Source: Paracoccaceae bacterium
GTDB lineage: Bacteria > Pseudomonadota > Alphaproteobacteria > Rhodobacterales > Rhodobacteraceae
DNA: 64,000 bases
Assembly: GCA_016938875.1 (NCBI GenBank)
Contig: JAFGTV010000038.1
Coordinates: 29,770 to 93,769 of the forward strand
Direction: 5' to 3'
The translations under genes and the position numbers were made by a program. How positions within the stretch are numbered: the stretch's first letter is position 1; each line of letters starts with the position of its first letter. Positions 55,059 to 63,641 of the stretch are shown here, piece after piece. The notes below the pieces were generated by a model that was not told the DNA's origin, ran no database searches, and was given only the letters and a program-made list of their open reading frames with translations.

Positions 55059-55370
55059 ATGACAATCGAGGCGATCTGGTCGGTCCTGCATGTCCAGAGC
55101 TGGTCAGAGTTTTGGTGGGTAACCGTTGGTCTATGCGGTCAAATTCTGTTCATGATGCGCTTTCTGGTGCAGTGGGTGCAGTCCGAACGCGAACGCCGTT
55201 CGGTGATCCCGCTGGCATTCTGGTATTTTTCGCTGGGCGGCGGCCTGGTGCTGCTGTCCTATGCCATCTGGCGCCGTGATCCGGTGTTCATCCTGGGACA
55301 GTCAACGGGCCTGTTCATCTATTCGCGGAATCTGTGGTTGATCCATGCCGAAAAGCGCAGACAAGGCTGA
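55059..55370 (+). CDS. Lipid-A-disaccharide synthase N-terminal domain (LAB_N) protein
   Basis: 103 aa membrane protein with about three helices. The LAB_N signature is present: SEFWWVTVGLCGQILFMMRF then LVQWVQSERERRSVIPLAFW and YFSLGGGLVLLSYAIWRRDP, with FILGQSTGLFIYSRNLWLIH at the end. These small proteins accompany ArnT/GtrB-like lipid-sugar genes. A flippase or assembly role is proposed for the family but not established. Confidence 0.88.
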   Translation: MTIEAIWSVLHVQSWSEFWWVTVGLCGQILFMMRFLVQWVQSERERRSVIPLAFWYFSLGGGLVLLSYAIWRRDPVFILGQSTGLFIYSRNLWLIHAEKRRQG

Positions 55371-55513
55371 TCCCCGCCCCCCCCGTGCGCGCGTGGGGCA
55401 GGTCGCGGGAAACGGGCAGGGGGCAGCGCGCGCGCGGCTGGTCCCGCTGGCAGACGGGTCTGACCCGGCCCGCCCGTCCAGATCAGCCCACCGCGCAACC
55501 CGGAGGTGGCAGC

Positions 55514-56317
55514 ATGCCTGACGATCGGCTCTACACGCGCCTGACGATAGCGCTGTTGTCGGCGATGATCCTGGTCATGGCGGTCAGCGCGGCGGTTCCG
55601 CGGCTGGATATCTGGGTCTCGGCGCAGTTTTTCGAGGACGGGCGCGGTTTTCCCGCGGCCCAGAGCCCGACCTATGAATGGTTGGGAAATGTGCTGCGCT
55701 GGGTGTTCGAGGCGACCGCCGCCGTGGCATTCGTGCTGATGGTGGTTGCCGCGCTGCGCGGGGTGCGCTGGCAAACCGGCTGGCGGGTCTGGGCGTTTCT
55801 CTTTCTGACGACGGCGATCGGGCCGGGCCTGATTGTCAACGCGCTGTTCAAGGCACATTTCGGCCGCGCGCGCCCGGCAACGATCCTGGAATTCGGCGGC
55901 GACAAAACCTTTACCCCACCGTTCCAGATCGCAGGGGAATGCGCCAGGAATTGCTCTTTTTCCTCTGGCGAGGGGGCGTTGGTGGCGGCAGTGGTGATCC
56001 CTGTCCTGGTCTTGGCCTGGCCACGGCTGGGGGGGGTGGCGCGCTGGGCGGCGGGGGCGGCGGGGGTCGGCCTGATTATCGTGACGGCCGGGCTGCGGGT
56101 GATCAAGGGGCGGCATTTCCTGAGTGATACGCTGATCTCGATCCTGCTGTCGGCTTTGGTGGCGTTGCTGCTTTACCGGCTGTTGCGGGTCGGACCGGAG
56201 CGGCACCGGCTGACCGGTGCGGCGCTGCGCGCGGATCTGGGATGGCTGGGCGGCGGGGCGGTGCGATTGGCCCGCGCGGTCTTTCGGCGCGAAAGGGGCG
56301 ATCCCGGCGGCGCCTGA
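55514..56317 (+). CDS. PAP2-family membrane phosphatase with atypical middle motif
   Basis: 267 aa, about six helices. Motif 1 is KAHFGRARPATILEFGGDKT (KxxxxxxRP) and motif 3 is RVIKGRHFLSDTLISILLSA, both intact. Motif 2, normally PSGH, reads CSFSSGEGALVAA, where Glu replaces the general-acid His. This SSGEG form occurs in a lipid A phosphatase/transferase-like subgroup to my recollection. It is the third gene of the ArnT-LAB_N-PAP2 run and probably dephosphorylates or transfers from a lipid phosphate. Start ATG 55514 with GGAGG upstream. Confidence 0.85.
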   Translation: MPDDRLYTRLTIALLSAMILVMAVSAAVPRLDIWVSAQFFEDGRGFPAAQSPTYEWLGNVLRWVFEATAAVAFVLMVVAALRGVRWQTGWRVWAFLFLTTAIGPGLIVNALFKAHFGRARPATILEFGGDKTFTPPFQIAGECARNCSFSSGEGALVAAVVIPVLVLAWPRLGGVARWAAGAAGVGLIIVTAGLRVIKGRHFLSDTLISILLSALVALLLYRLLRVGPERHRLTGAALRADLGWLGGGAVRLARAVFRRERGDPGGA

Positions 56318-56405
56318 TCGCCCCTGTACGCGATTTCAGGGGGGCAAGACCGGCGGCCGCATCGCGCGGATCGGACCTGCCGCCAGCGCCTGGCGGGGCG
56401 AGACC

Positions 56406-57104
56406 TCAGATCCAGTCGAGGTTGACCCGGGTCGGTGAATAATCTTCTGCCACGGCCCGGCGCAGGGCCTTGAACCGGGGGCGCAGGGCCTTGAACTTGT
56501 GCTCATGGGTCTCGGCCACGGTCAGGCGGATACCGTCAAAGAGCCGCTCTTGGAGCATCCGTTCCAGGATGTCCAACTCGGCCCCCTCGATATCCATTTT
56601 CAGGAACGCGATCTCGCCGTGCCGGGTGGTCAGTTCACGGATCAGCCCGATCAACGAGACCTGGGGCACGTCGATGGCCTGTTCGCCATCCTCGTCGATC
56701 ATGCGGCCGCCCTGGACGACCGTGCTTTTCACCGAGGCGCCGCGCGGGTTGTCGTCGAAATTCTGCGCGCGCATCAACTTGATCGCGCCATCCTCGACCC
56801 CGACAGCGGCGTTGTGCAGCACCACGTTGTCACATCCGGCCAGGCATTTTTGCAACTCGCCAAAGGCATAGGGGTCTGGTTCGAACGCGTGGACGGTGGC
56901 GCCGGTCTGGGCCAGTTGGGCAGAGACCTTTCCGATATTCGCCCCGCAGTCCAGCACGACATCGCCGGGTTTGAGCATCGAGCAGATCCCCTGCAACAGC
57001 CCCTTGGCATGGGCGTCGCGCCGGTTGCGCCGCTCGCGCCGGCGCAGCCGCTCCAGCGCGTCCAAGGCCTCTTCGTGGGTCATCTGCGGGGCCTCGTCGG
57101 TCAT
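56406..57104 (-). CDS. FkbM-family SAM methyltransferase
   Basis: 232 aa. SAM-binding motif I is VVLDCGANIGKVSAQLAQTG, followed by motif II AFEPDPYAFGELQK and the FkbM core HGEIAFLKMDIEGAELDILE. Starts MTDEAPQMTHEEALDALERL with a charged helical lead. FkbM-type enzymes O-methylate sugars or lipids; here it lies at the left side of a glycosyltransferase cluster, so a glycan substrate is likely but unproven. Ribosome site AGGAGGA is strong. Confidence 0.88.
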   Translation of the reverse strand: MTDEAPQMTHEEALDALERLRRRERRNRRDAHAKGLLQGICSMLKPGDVVLDCGANIGKVSAQLAQTGATVHAFEPDPYAFGELQKCLAGCDNVVLHNAAVGVEDGAIKLMRAQNFDDNPRGASVKSTVVQGGRMIDEDGEQAIDVPQVSLIGLIRELTTRHGEIAFLKMDIEGAELDILERMLQERLFDGIRLTVAETHEHKFKALRPRFKALRRAVAEDYSPTRVNLDWI

Positions 57105-57216
57105 GTCCGGTCCTCCTGTCTGACTTTGATGCGCCCGCCCTGCGCCCGATCCGTCCCGATTACGCCCCTGAGGGCAGGGGCACTGAACCACGCGAAAGCA
57201 TGCTTGGGTATCCCAT

Positions 57217-58395
57217 TTATCGGTGGACCCCCAGGGCCAGGCTTTGCAGTCCGGGTTTTGCATGCTGAAAAAACGCGAGCAGACCCTCGCACAGGTAATT
57301 GTGTCCGCTCTCTCCGTCCCGGGCGGTCGCAAAGCGGTGTTTCTGGCAACCGCCGTTACAGGCGAACAAGAATCGGCAGTCGCGGCATTGGCGGGTCAGG
57401 CGGTCACGCTTGTCCTGGCCAAAGCGATGCTGGCTGTCGGCCCCGATCATCGTGGCCAGCGGGGTTTGCATCACATTGCCCAGCCGGTGCGCGGGATCGA
57501 CATAGTGATCGCATGCGAACAGATCGCCGTTGTGTTCCAGCGCCATCGCCCGACCGCATGTTTCGGCCAGCACGCACAGCGATGCCGCGTGCCCCTGCCA
57601 CAACCGGACCTGTTCGGAAAAGAACTGCACCGCGATCTGTCCGACATCGCCGCGAAACCAGCTGTCGAAGACGTCGCACAGGAACTTGCCATAGGCCCTC
57701 GGGGCGACGCTCCAGCCGGTGACGGGGCAATCGGGCCCGACCCCGGGTCCGGGCGGCGGGGCCAGGTGGCCATCGGGGCCGGTGCGCTCGACGATGGGGA
57801 TGAACTGCATGGACCGGATACCCAACCCCTTGAGGAACCGATAGACCACCTTTCCCTTGGCGGCGTTCTTTCTGTGAATGGTGGTCAAAGAGCCGAATTC
57901 GATCTCGTATCTGCGCACGATATCGAGGCCGCGCATCACCGCATCGAAACTGGGCCGCCCGGCGCGGTCCCTGCGATAGCTGTCATGGATGTCGCGCGGG
58001 CCGTCTATGCTCAGTCCGACCAGGAACCGGTGGTCTTTCAGGAATGCGCCCCACGCGTCGTCCAGCAAGGTGCCGTTGGTTTGCAGCGCATTGGAAATCC
58101 GAACCCCCGCTGGCCGATAGCGCTGCTGGAGCGCGACGACCTCTTGAAAGAACGCCAGCCCGCTCAGCGTGGGTTCTCCGCCTTGCCAGGTGAAAAACAC
58201 CTCGGACATCCCGGCCTCCTGGCTCGCCGCGATCATCTCGCGCACAAAGCGGTCCAGCACGTCAGGCGGCATCCTGAAGCTTTGTTCGCCCGGATAAAGG
58301 GCGGTCTTGTCCAGGTAATAGCAATAGCTGCACGCGATGTTGCAGCGCGGGCCGGCAGGATTCGCGATAACGTTGAAGGGTCTTGGCTGCGGCAT
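57217..58395 (-). CDS. Anaerobic sulfatase maturase-type radical SAM/SPASM enzyme
   Basis: 392 aa. Radical SAM cluster CxxxCxxC is C18-C22-C25 in PAGPRCNIACSYCYYLDKTA; FFTWQGGEPTLSGLAFFQEV and SIDGPRDIHDSYRRDRAG follow. The C-terminal SPASM domain holds Cys-rich CRDCRFLFACNGGCQKHRF and others. The family converts Ser/Cys to formylglycine in sulfatases, or modifies peptides. No sulfatase gene or short precursor is seen nearby, so its target is unknown. Start ATG 58395 chosen at the conserved PFNVIANPAG lead. Confidence 0.88.
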   Translation of the reverse strand: MPQPRPFNVIANPAGPRCNIACSYCYYLDKTALYPGEQSFRMPPDVLDRFVREMIAASQEAGMSEVFFTWQGGEPTLSGLAFFQEVVALQQRYRPAGVRISNALQTNGTLLDDAWGAFLKDHRFLVGLSIDGPRDIHDSYRRDRAGRPSFDAVMRGLDIVRRYEIEFGSLTTIHRKNAAKGKVVYRFLKGLGIRSMQFIPIVERTGPDGHLAPPPGPGVGPDCPVTGWSVAPRAYGKFLCDVFDSWFRGDVGQIAVQFFSEQVRLWQGHAASLCVLAETCGRAMALEHNGDLFACDHYVDPAHRLGNVMQTPLATMIGADSQHRFGQDKRDRLTRQCRDCRFLFACNGGCQKHRFATARDGESGHNYLCEGLLAFFQHAKPGLQSLALGVHR

Positions 58396-58595
58396 GGGGC
58401 GTGTCGCCTTGGGGGCTGAAACGGGGTTGGGGCCAGTTAACCGTTTTGCCCCGGAATGAGAAGATGATCGTGCCCGCGCCGCACGGACGGGTCGGGTGAC
58501 GCGGGTCCGGGCGTTTGAACGCGCCGGAGGCGTCGCCCGATGTCCGGCAGTGGATTTCATCCGGGCCGACGTGCTAAACGGCCTGCAACGCGTTT

Positions 58596-59513
58596 ATGGA
58601 TAAGTCGGACATCGCCCGGATGGATAAAGCGAAAGCGCCCTGTGCCGCCCTGACCATGGTCCGGGGAGAGGATTTCTTTCTCGCGCGGTGGCTTGAGCAT
58701 TACCGCCGGTTTTTGCCCGACGAGCATATCTACGTGCTCAATCACGGCGCCGATCCCAAAGTGACCGAAATCGCCCGGGGCGTGAACGTGATCGGCCTGC
58801 CCTATGACGAGACCAGGAAATCGGTCAACCAGCGGCGCTGGCAGATCCTGTCGCAGTTCACCTCTGGCCTGACTCAGTTCTACAACTGGGTGATCTGCAA
58901 CGATGTGGACGAACTCGTCGTGCTCGATCCCGAGCAGGGCGACAACCTGCTGGACTACCTGCTCGAACGGCGCAAGGCGCGCGCGGCGCCCGTCCTGATC
59001 CCCTTTGCGATCGAGATGGTCCACGTCCCCGAACTGGAGCCTGAACCGCTGTGCCCGGGAGAGCCGATTATCGGCAAGCGTCGGATCTATCGGCTGAACT
59101 CCAACTATGCCAAGCCGTGCATCACCAGCGTCCCGCTTGATTTCAAGCCGGGCGGGCATGGCAGCACCGTGCACAAGTTCAAGATCGACCCGCACCTTTA
59201 CAATTTTCACCTGCGCTTTGTGGATTACGGGATGTGCATGGCGCGGCTGGACAAGAGCCTGCACCGCCGCCTCGAGGGGAAAAGCCCCGAGGAAATCGCG
59301 GCGATGACCAAGGCCGGATGGGGATGGAATTCGGCCGCCCAGACCTTTGACGCGCTTTCCAAACGCCACCCCGAGGCCGAAACCATCGACCACCCGGCGT
59401 TCCGCAAGAAGATGATCGAGGACAAGATCCTGCGCGATCCCTTCGTGTTGATGGGGGGCGGGCGCCCGGCCCACAGCTATCGCCTGCCGCCGCGGTTTTC
59501 GGGGGTCTTTTAG
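58596..59513 (+). CDS. Family 2 glycosyltransferase-like protein
   Basis: 305 aa, Glyco_tranf_2_4 type. N-terminal AALTMVRGEDFFLARWLEHY then RRFLPDEHIYVLNHGAD, and the DxD-like metal motif in VICNDVDELVVLDP. Such genes often sit in polysaccharide loci. Together with the two following genes it makes a run on the plus strand with gaps of about 89 and 81 bases. Acceptor and sugar unknown. Confidence 0.84.
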   Translation: MDKSDIARMDKAKAPCAALTMVRGEDFFLARWLEHYRRFLPDEHIYVLNHGADPKVTEIARGVNVIGLPYDETRKSVNQRRWQILSQFTSGLTQFYNWVICNDVDELVVLDPEQGDNLLDYLLERRKARAAPVLIPFAIEMVHVPELEPEPLCPGEPIIGKRRIYRLNSNYAKPCITSVPLDFKPGGHGSTVHKFKIDPHLYNFHLRFVDYGMCMARLDKSLHRRLEGKSPEEIAAMTKAGWGWNSAAQTFDALSKRHPEAETIDHPAFRKKMIEDKILRDPFVLMGGGRPAHSYRLPPRFSGVF

Positions 59514-59602
59514 AAACATGCGCACCGACCGGCCGAACGGGACCGCCGTCCGGGGCAGGCCAGTGCCCGCGCGCCGCGGGTCGATCCAGAAGGAATGAGA
59601 GC

Positions 59603-60481
59603 GTGAAGATTTACGGGCATTGCCGCTTTTCCTATTTCGGCCCCACCGATACCGGCCGGGCGATCGCCTGTGAGCAGGACGCCAAGGCGCTGTTGTGGAA
59701 TGCCGAGCGTATGGCGGTGCGCTTTCACCTGTTTGAGAACCTGATGCTGCCGTCCATTCGCGCGCAGACGGATCAGGGGTTCCAGTTCGTCGTAACCACG
59801 TCGAACGCGATGCCGGATATCTATCACGCGCGGCTGGATGCGGCGGTCGAAGGGATGCAAAACGTCCGCATCGTGCGCACCAGCGATACGAATATCGGGC
59901 GCGCGCTGAAATCGGTGATGGTCGAGGCCAGCAACGACCGGACCGATCCGGCGGTGCATTTTCGGATCGACGACGACGATGCGCTTTGCGTTGAGTATAT
60001 CGCGCGGCTGCGCGCCGCGGCACTGGGATTGCGCCCCAGCACGATGATCACATTTCCGACCGGTGTGCTGGGGTTCACCGATGGCAATGCCGCGCGGCAC
60101 CGGGCCTTCAACCGGCACGCGATCGCGATCGGCCTGGCCCTCGTCAAGGAGCCCGCCGACACCCGCACCCCCTTTCAGATCCAGCATCGGGCCTATGGGC
60201 AGCGCAATCCGGTTTACGCCGATCCGACCTTTCCGGCCTATCACTACACCCGGCACACGACGAACAACACCAACGGCTATGACCAGGTCATTCACCGGTC
60301 GGGGGGCGTGGTGGATGTCGTTGCCAGGAACTCGGCCAAGGTGCACCCGGAATTTGCCGAGGGCGCGGTGACCACGCAAGAGGCCGAGGCGATGATCGCC
60401 CAGGCCTTTCCCTATACCCGTGCCGAGGATCTGCGCGCGGTGGTGCAGGCCACGCTCCGGCCGGACCTGTTGATGGCATGA
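59603..60481 (+). CDS. Putative rhamnosyl transferase-family glycosyltransferase
   Basis: 292 aa. The start KIYGHCRFSYFGPTDTGRAI and middle RFHLFENLMLPSIRAQTDQG, TSNAMPDIYHARLD, HFRIDDDDALCVEYIARLRA fit the family labelled putative rhamnosyl transferase (Rhodobacteraceae are rich in it). The DDDD run is the DxD-like catalytic metal site. Rhamnose specificity is only a family label. AGGAATGAGAGCGTG precedes the start. Confidence 0.82.
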   Translation: MKIYGHCRFSYFGPTDTGRAIACEQDAKALLWNAERMAVRFHLFENLMLPSIRAQTDQGFQFVVTTSNAMPDIYHARLDAAVEGMQNVRIVRTSDTNIGRALKSVMVEASNDRTDPAVHFRIDDDDALCVEYIARLRAAALGLRPSTMITFPTGVLGFTDGNAARHRAFNRHAIAIGLALVKEPADTRTPFQIQHRAYGQRNPVYADPTFPAYHYTRHTTNNTNGYDQVIHRSGGVVDVVARNSAKVHPEFAEGAVTTQEAEAMIAQAFPYTRAEDLRAVVQATLRPDLLMA

Positions 60482-60562
60482 GGCCCGGACACGATGGCGC
60501 ATTCCAGGCCGGCGCAGTATAACGGGCCAACGGGCACGCGCAGCCCTGAAACCGGACGGGAC

Positions 60563-62392
60563 ATGCCAGCAAAAACCGACATTCTTGACGAATTGCGCCA
60601 CCGCAAAAGCCCCCATGGAACGATCATGGCGGTATCAATGATGAAGGACGAGGCGCCGTTCCTGCTGGAATGGGTTGCGCATCACCTGGCGGTCGGGTTC
60701 ACCGATATCCTCGTCTATACCAACGACTGTTCGGATGGCACGGTCGAGATGTTGCAGCGGCTCGAAGACCTGGGCCTGGCCTTTCATCGGCCCAACGAGA
60801 TCCCTCAGGGGATCAAGCCGCAGCCCTCGGCGATCAAACATGCCCAGGTCGAACCGCTGGTGCAGCAGGCCGATTGGGTCATGGTGTTCGATGCGGATGA
60901 ATTCCTGTCGATCAACCATCCGTCGGGCACGCTGGACGGGATGATCGGCGATGCGGTGGCGCGCGGTGCCAATGGCATCATCATCACCTGGCGGATCTTT
61001 GGATCCGGTGGCGTGGTCGAGTGGTCGCGTGATCCTGTCACCGAACAGTATCTCTATGCGGCGCCCCCGCTTTGGAACAAGGGATGGGGGGTCAAGACGC
61101 TGTTCAAGTTCGACCCCGAATACTGGAAGCTCGGCATCCACCGCCCGTCGATCAAGAACAAGCACCTCGAGGACGGTTTCCCCGAGACGGTGCAGTGGCT
61201 GAACGGGTCCGGCCTGCCGATGGAGGATTATTTCAAGTTCCGCGGCTGGCGGTCGATCCGGCGCACGCTGGGCTATGACTGGGCGCAGATGAACCACTAT
61301 GCGGTCAAGTCGGTGGACTCGTATGCGGTTCGCAAATTCCGCGGCAACGTGAACAACAAGGCGGACAAGTACAACGCCGACTACTGGGCATTGCAGGACC
61401 GCAACGAGGTCGAGGACCGCAATATCCTGCGCCACGCGCCCAGAAGGGCCCAGATCATGGCGGCCTTGCTGCGCGATGAGGTGCTGGCGCGGCTGCACCA
61501 CGGCGCACTGGAACGCATCGAGGCGCGGCTGCGCGCGTACAAGCAGACCGACGCCTACCAGCAGCTCAAGGACAGCCTGATCGCGGCCAGCAAGGTTCCG
61601 ATCACCCAGGTCGAGGCGAAACCGCCCCAGGCGCGCGACCCCGCCAAGATCGCGAACCTCATGAGCAAGGTCGAAAAGAAAGCCGCCGCCAGGCCCAGGA
61701 CCGAGCGGCGCAATCCCCCCGTCGAGGGCTGGGGGGACGAGGATGGGTCGGCCTATGTCGCGGGGAAAATCGACTGCTCCGCCGAGATCGAGCTGGAATG
61801 GGCCAGCAACCACGAGATCGCGTTGCCCGCCGATCCGCGCGTGTTCACGCCCGAGGCGCTGGCGACCGTGCTGGCGGGGCGTTTCGACCGACGCAATGCG
61901 CGCAACATCAAGGGGTTCCTTGAGGGGTGTTCGCGCGTGCTGGAGCTGGGAACGGGGATCGGGTTCATCCCGATCAAGGTCAGGCGCGATCTGCCGGACC
62001 TGACGTTGATGGCGCAGGACAACCGGCGGGACTTGATCCGGCTGGGCAAGCAGGTGGCCCAGCGGAACGGCCTGGACGATACCGCAAGGTTGCGGTTCAG
62101 CGACGGTCCGCTGGTGTTCGAGGACGATGCGCCGGGGCAGGCGTCGGGCCTGGCGGCCTGCCTGCGGGATTTCCGGCCCGACGGGCTGCGGCTCGCCACC
62201 CCGCGCGATGTGCCGCCACAGGTTCTGGCGGCGGCGGATCTGTCCACCGTGCGGCGGGTGGTCATTCCGTTCGACACGGCCCAGAGCCTGGATGCGATGC
62301 GCGCCGCCTATGGGCCGGTCCTGGCGACCCATGGCTTTGCCGAAACGCCCGAGCGCGACGGCAGCGGATCGCTGCAATACGACAGGCCCTAG
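60563..62392 (+). CDS. Glycosyltransferase fused to methyltransferase-like domain
   Basis: 609 aa from ATG 60563 (an in-frame upstream ATG at 60494 would add 23 residues). N-terminal GT2-like domain (about 15-250: IMAVSMMKDEAPFLLEWVAH, LVYTNDCSDGTVEMLQRLED, MVFDADEFLSINHPSG). A helical linker follows (about 290-380), then a C-terminal domain with SAM-like motif VLELGTGIGFIPIKVRRDLP at about 457. The two-domain fusion is unusual. The stop interlocks with the convergent hydrolase-like gene (CTAG). Confidence 0.83.
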   Translation: MPAKTDILDELRHRKSPHGTIMAVSMMKDEAPFLLEWVAHHLAVGFTDILVYTNDCSDGTVEMLQRLEDLGLAFHRPNEIPQGIKPQPSAIKHAQVEPLVQQADWVMVFDADEFLSINHPSGTLDGMIGDAVARGANGIIITWRIFGSGGVVEWSRDPVTEQYLYAAPPLWNKGWGVKTLFKFDPEYWKLGIHRPSIKNKHLEDGFPETVQWLNGSGLPMEDYFKFRGWRSIRRTLGYDWAQMNHYAVKSVDSYAVRKFRGNVNNKADKYNADYWALQDRNEVEDRNILRHAPRRAQIMAALLRDEVLARLHHGALERIEARLRAYKQTDAYQQLKDSLIAASKVPITQVEAKPPQARDPAKIANLMSKVEKKAAARPRTERRNPPVEGWGDEDGSAYVAGKIDCSAEIELEWASNHEIALPADPRVFTPEALATVLAGRFDRRNARNIKGFLEGCSRVLELGTGIGFIPIKVRRDLPDLTLMAQDNRRDLIRLGKQVAQRNGLDDTARLRFSDGPLVFEDDAPGQASGLAACLRDFRPDGLRLATPRDVPPQVLAAADLSTVRRVVIPFDTAQSLDAMRAAYGPVLATHGFAETPERDGSGSLQYDRP

Positions 62393-63306
62393 ACGGCGGT
62401 GTCGCCCAGTTCGGGGTGTTTTTGCAGGACGATCTCGCGGGCGCGATGGGCAAAAAGGTAGTTTTCCTGCCGCAACAGCGCCTCTGCCGCGCGCAGTGTC
62501 AGGCGGGGATGGTTGGACCTGATCAGCGCGTCCATGAATGAACGGCCCCATTTTCGCACCGTGCGGCGGCGGCGCATGTGGCGCCAGAAATCGGGGCCCA
62601 ACTGGCCGGTCTGGACGAATTCCGAAAGCATCGGGTTCAACGCGCCGCTCTTGATGATGACGCGCACCGCCTCGTGGGTGGCATGGCCCAGGCGGATCAT
62701 CTGCACATTCGCGCCCGACAGGCGGCTGGCATGTTGTTTGTCCTCGGGGACAAAGGGGTCGTAGACAACCGTCAGGGCCGGAACGAACGGCACGGCGGCG
62801 GCCGCGTCCAGAAAGGCGGGCTGGTGCCAGTCGCTGTTGCGAACGGCCCAGGTAAAACGTCGTTCAAACGGTGCGATGGTGGTGTTCATGGTCGATTGCG
62901 GTGACAGCGCCAGCACCCGCGCCCCATGCACCAGGGGGCCAAAGTTGATCGCGGCGAACCCGCCCATCGACGCCCCGACAAAGACGACAGTCGAAAACCC
63001 CTGGAAAAAGCCCTGTTGCTGCAAGCCGCGGATCATCGCCGGGGCGGTGTCGTGGCGAAACCAGTCCTTTTCCATGCTTTGCACGCCCAGTTGCGAATAG
63101 CCCAATTCGCCGGCTTGCCGATGCAGCCAGGGTGCGCGCGGATAGGGGCGGTCCACAGAGGCCAGGTTGTCGAACGAGACCAGCAGGACATCGTTGCGCG
63201 GCTCGAACCAGAGCGCGGCCTTTTCGCTGACCACCCGAAACGCGCGGGTCGGCGCGGCCTGGGACAGGCTGCATGTCGGGGGCAGGATCAGATCGGTTTC
63301 GGTCAT
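62389..63306 (-). CDS. Alpha/beta-hydrolase-like protein, 305 aa
   Basis: Nucleophile elbow VVFVGASMGGFAAINFGPLV has Ser113 in GxSxGG form, and a later GHATHEAVRVIIKSGALNPM offers the expected His. An intervening acidic residue is likely in YDPFVPEDKQHASRLSG. The C-terminal third (RRRRTVRKWGRSFMDALIRS, LRAAEALLRQENYLFAHRAR) is helical. No family I can name precisely; it stands at the end of a glycosyltransferase run and could act on surface glycan. Start ATG 63306; an upstream frame start is not better. Confidence 0.75.
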   Translation of the reverse strand: MTETDLILPPTCSLSQAAPTRAFRVVSEKAALWFEPRNDVLLVSFDNLASVDRPYPRAPWLHRQAGELGYSQLGVQSMEKDWFRHDTAPAMIRGLQQQGFFQGFSTVVFVGASMGGFAAINFGPLVHGARVLALSPQSTMNTTIAPFERRFTWAVRNSDWHQPAFLDAAAAVPFVPALTVVYDPFVPEDKQHASRLSGANVQMIRLGHATHEAVRVIIKSGALNPMLSEFVQTGQLGPDFWRHMRRRRTVRKWGRSFMDALIRSNHPRLTLRAAEALLRQENYLFAHRAREIVLQKHPELGDTAV

Positions 63307-63641
63307 GGTCCTTTCGTCCCCATCTGGCATGCCACCGGCCCTGGCGACCTGCGCCGTGATAGCAGCCCCCTTGCCGGGATGTCACCCCTTTGGGGCGCGC
63401 AAGGGGCCGTGGATTTTCCCCGTTGCCACGCCGCCGCGGCGCCGTCGCAATGGGATGCGAAAGGGCGGGGCAAGCCAGGCCGGCCAAGGGGGGGTGATCC
63501 GGGATGGCACCGCCCCGTGCCCGTGGCAATTGGCACAGGTTTCAACTGGTGGAGCGCTATCCGATCGTTTAGCGTGACGGCAAGAGCGCCAGGGCCTGCC
63601 GACGGGCCCGAGGCCCGATCAAGAGCACGGGGCATGCTGAC
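63307..63641. other. 335-base gap before the right-edge gene
   Basis: No supported gene, RNA or repeat recognised. Short frames on both strands lack ribosome sites. The promoters for the hydrolase-like gene (-) and the partial gene (+) should lie here, but no convincing -35/-10 pair was found. Confidence 0.55.
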
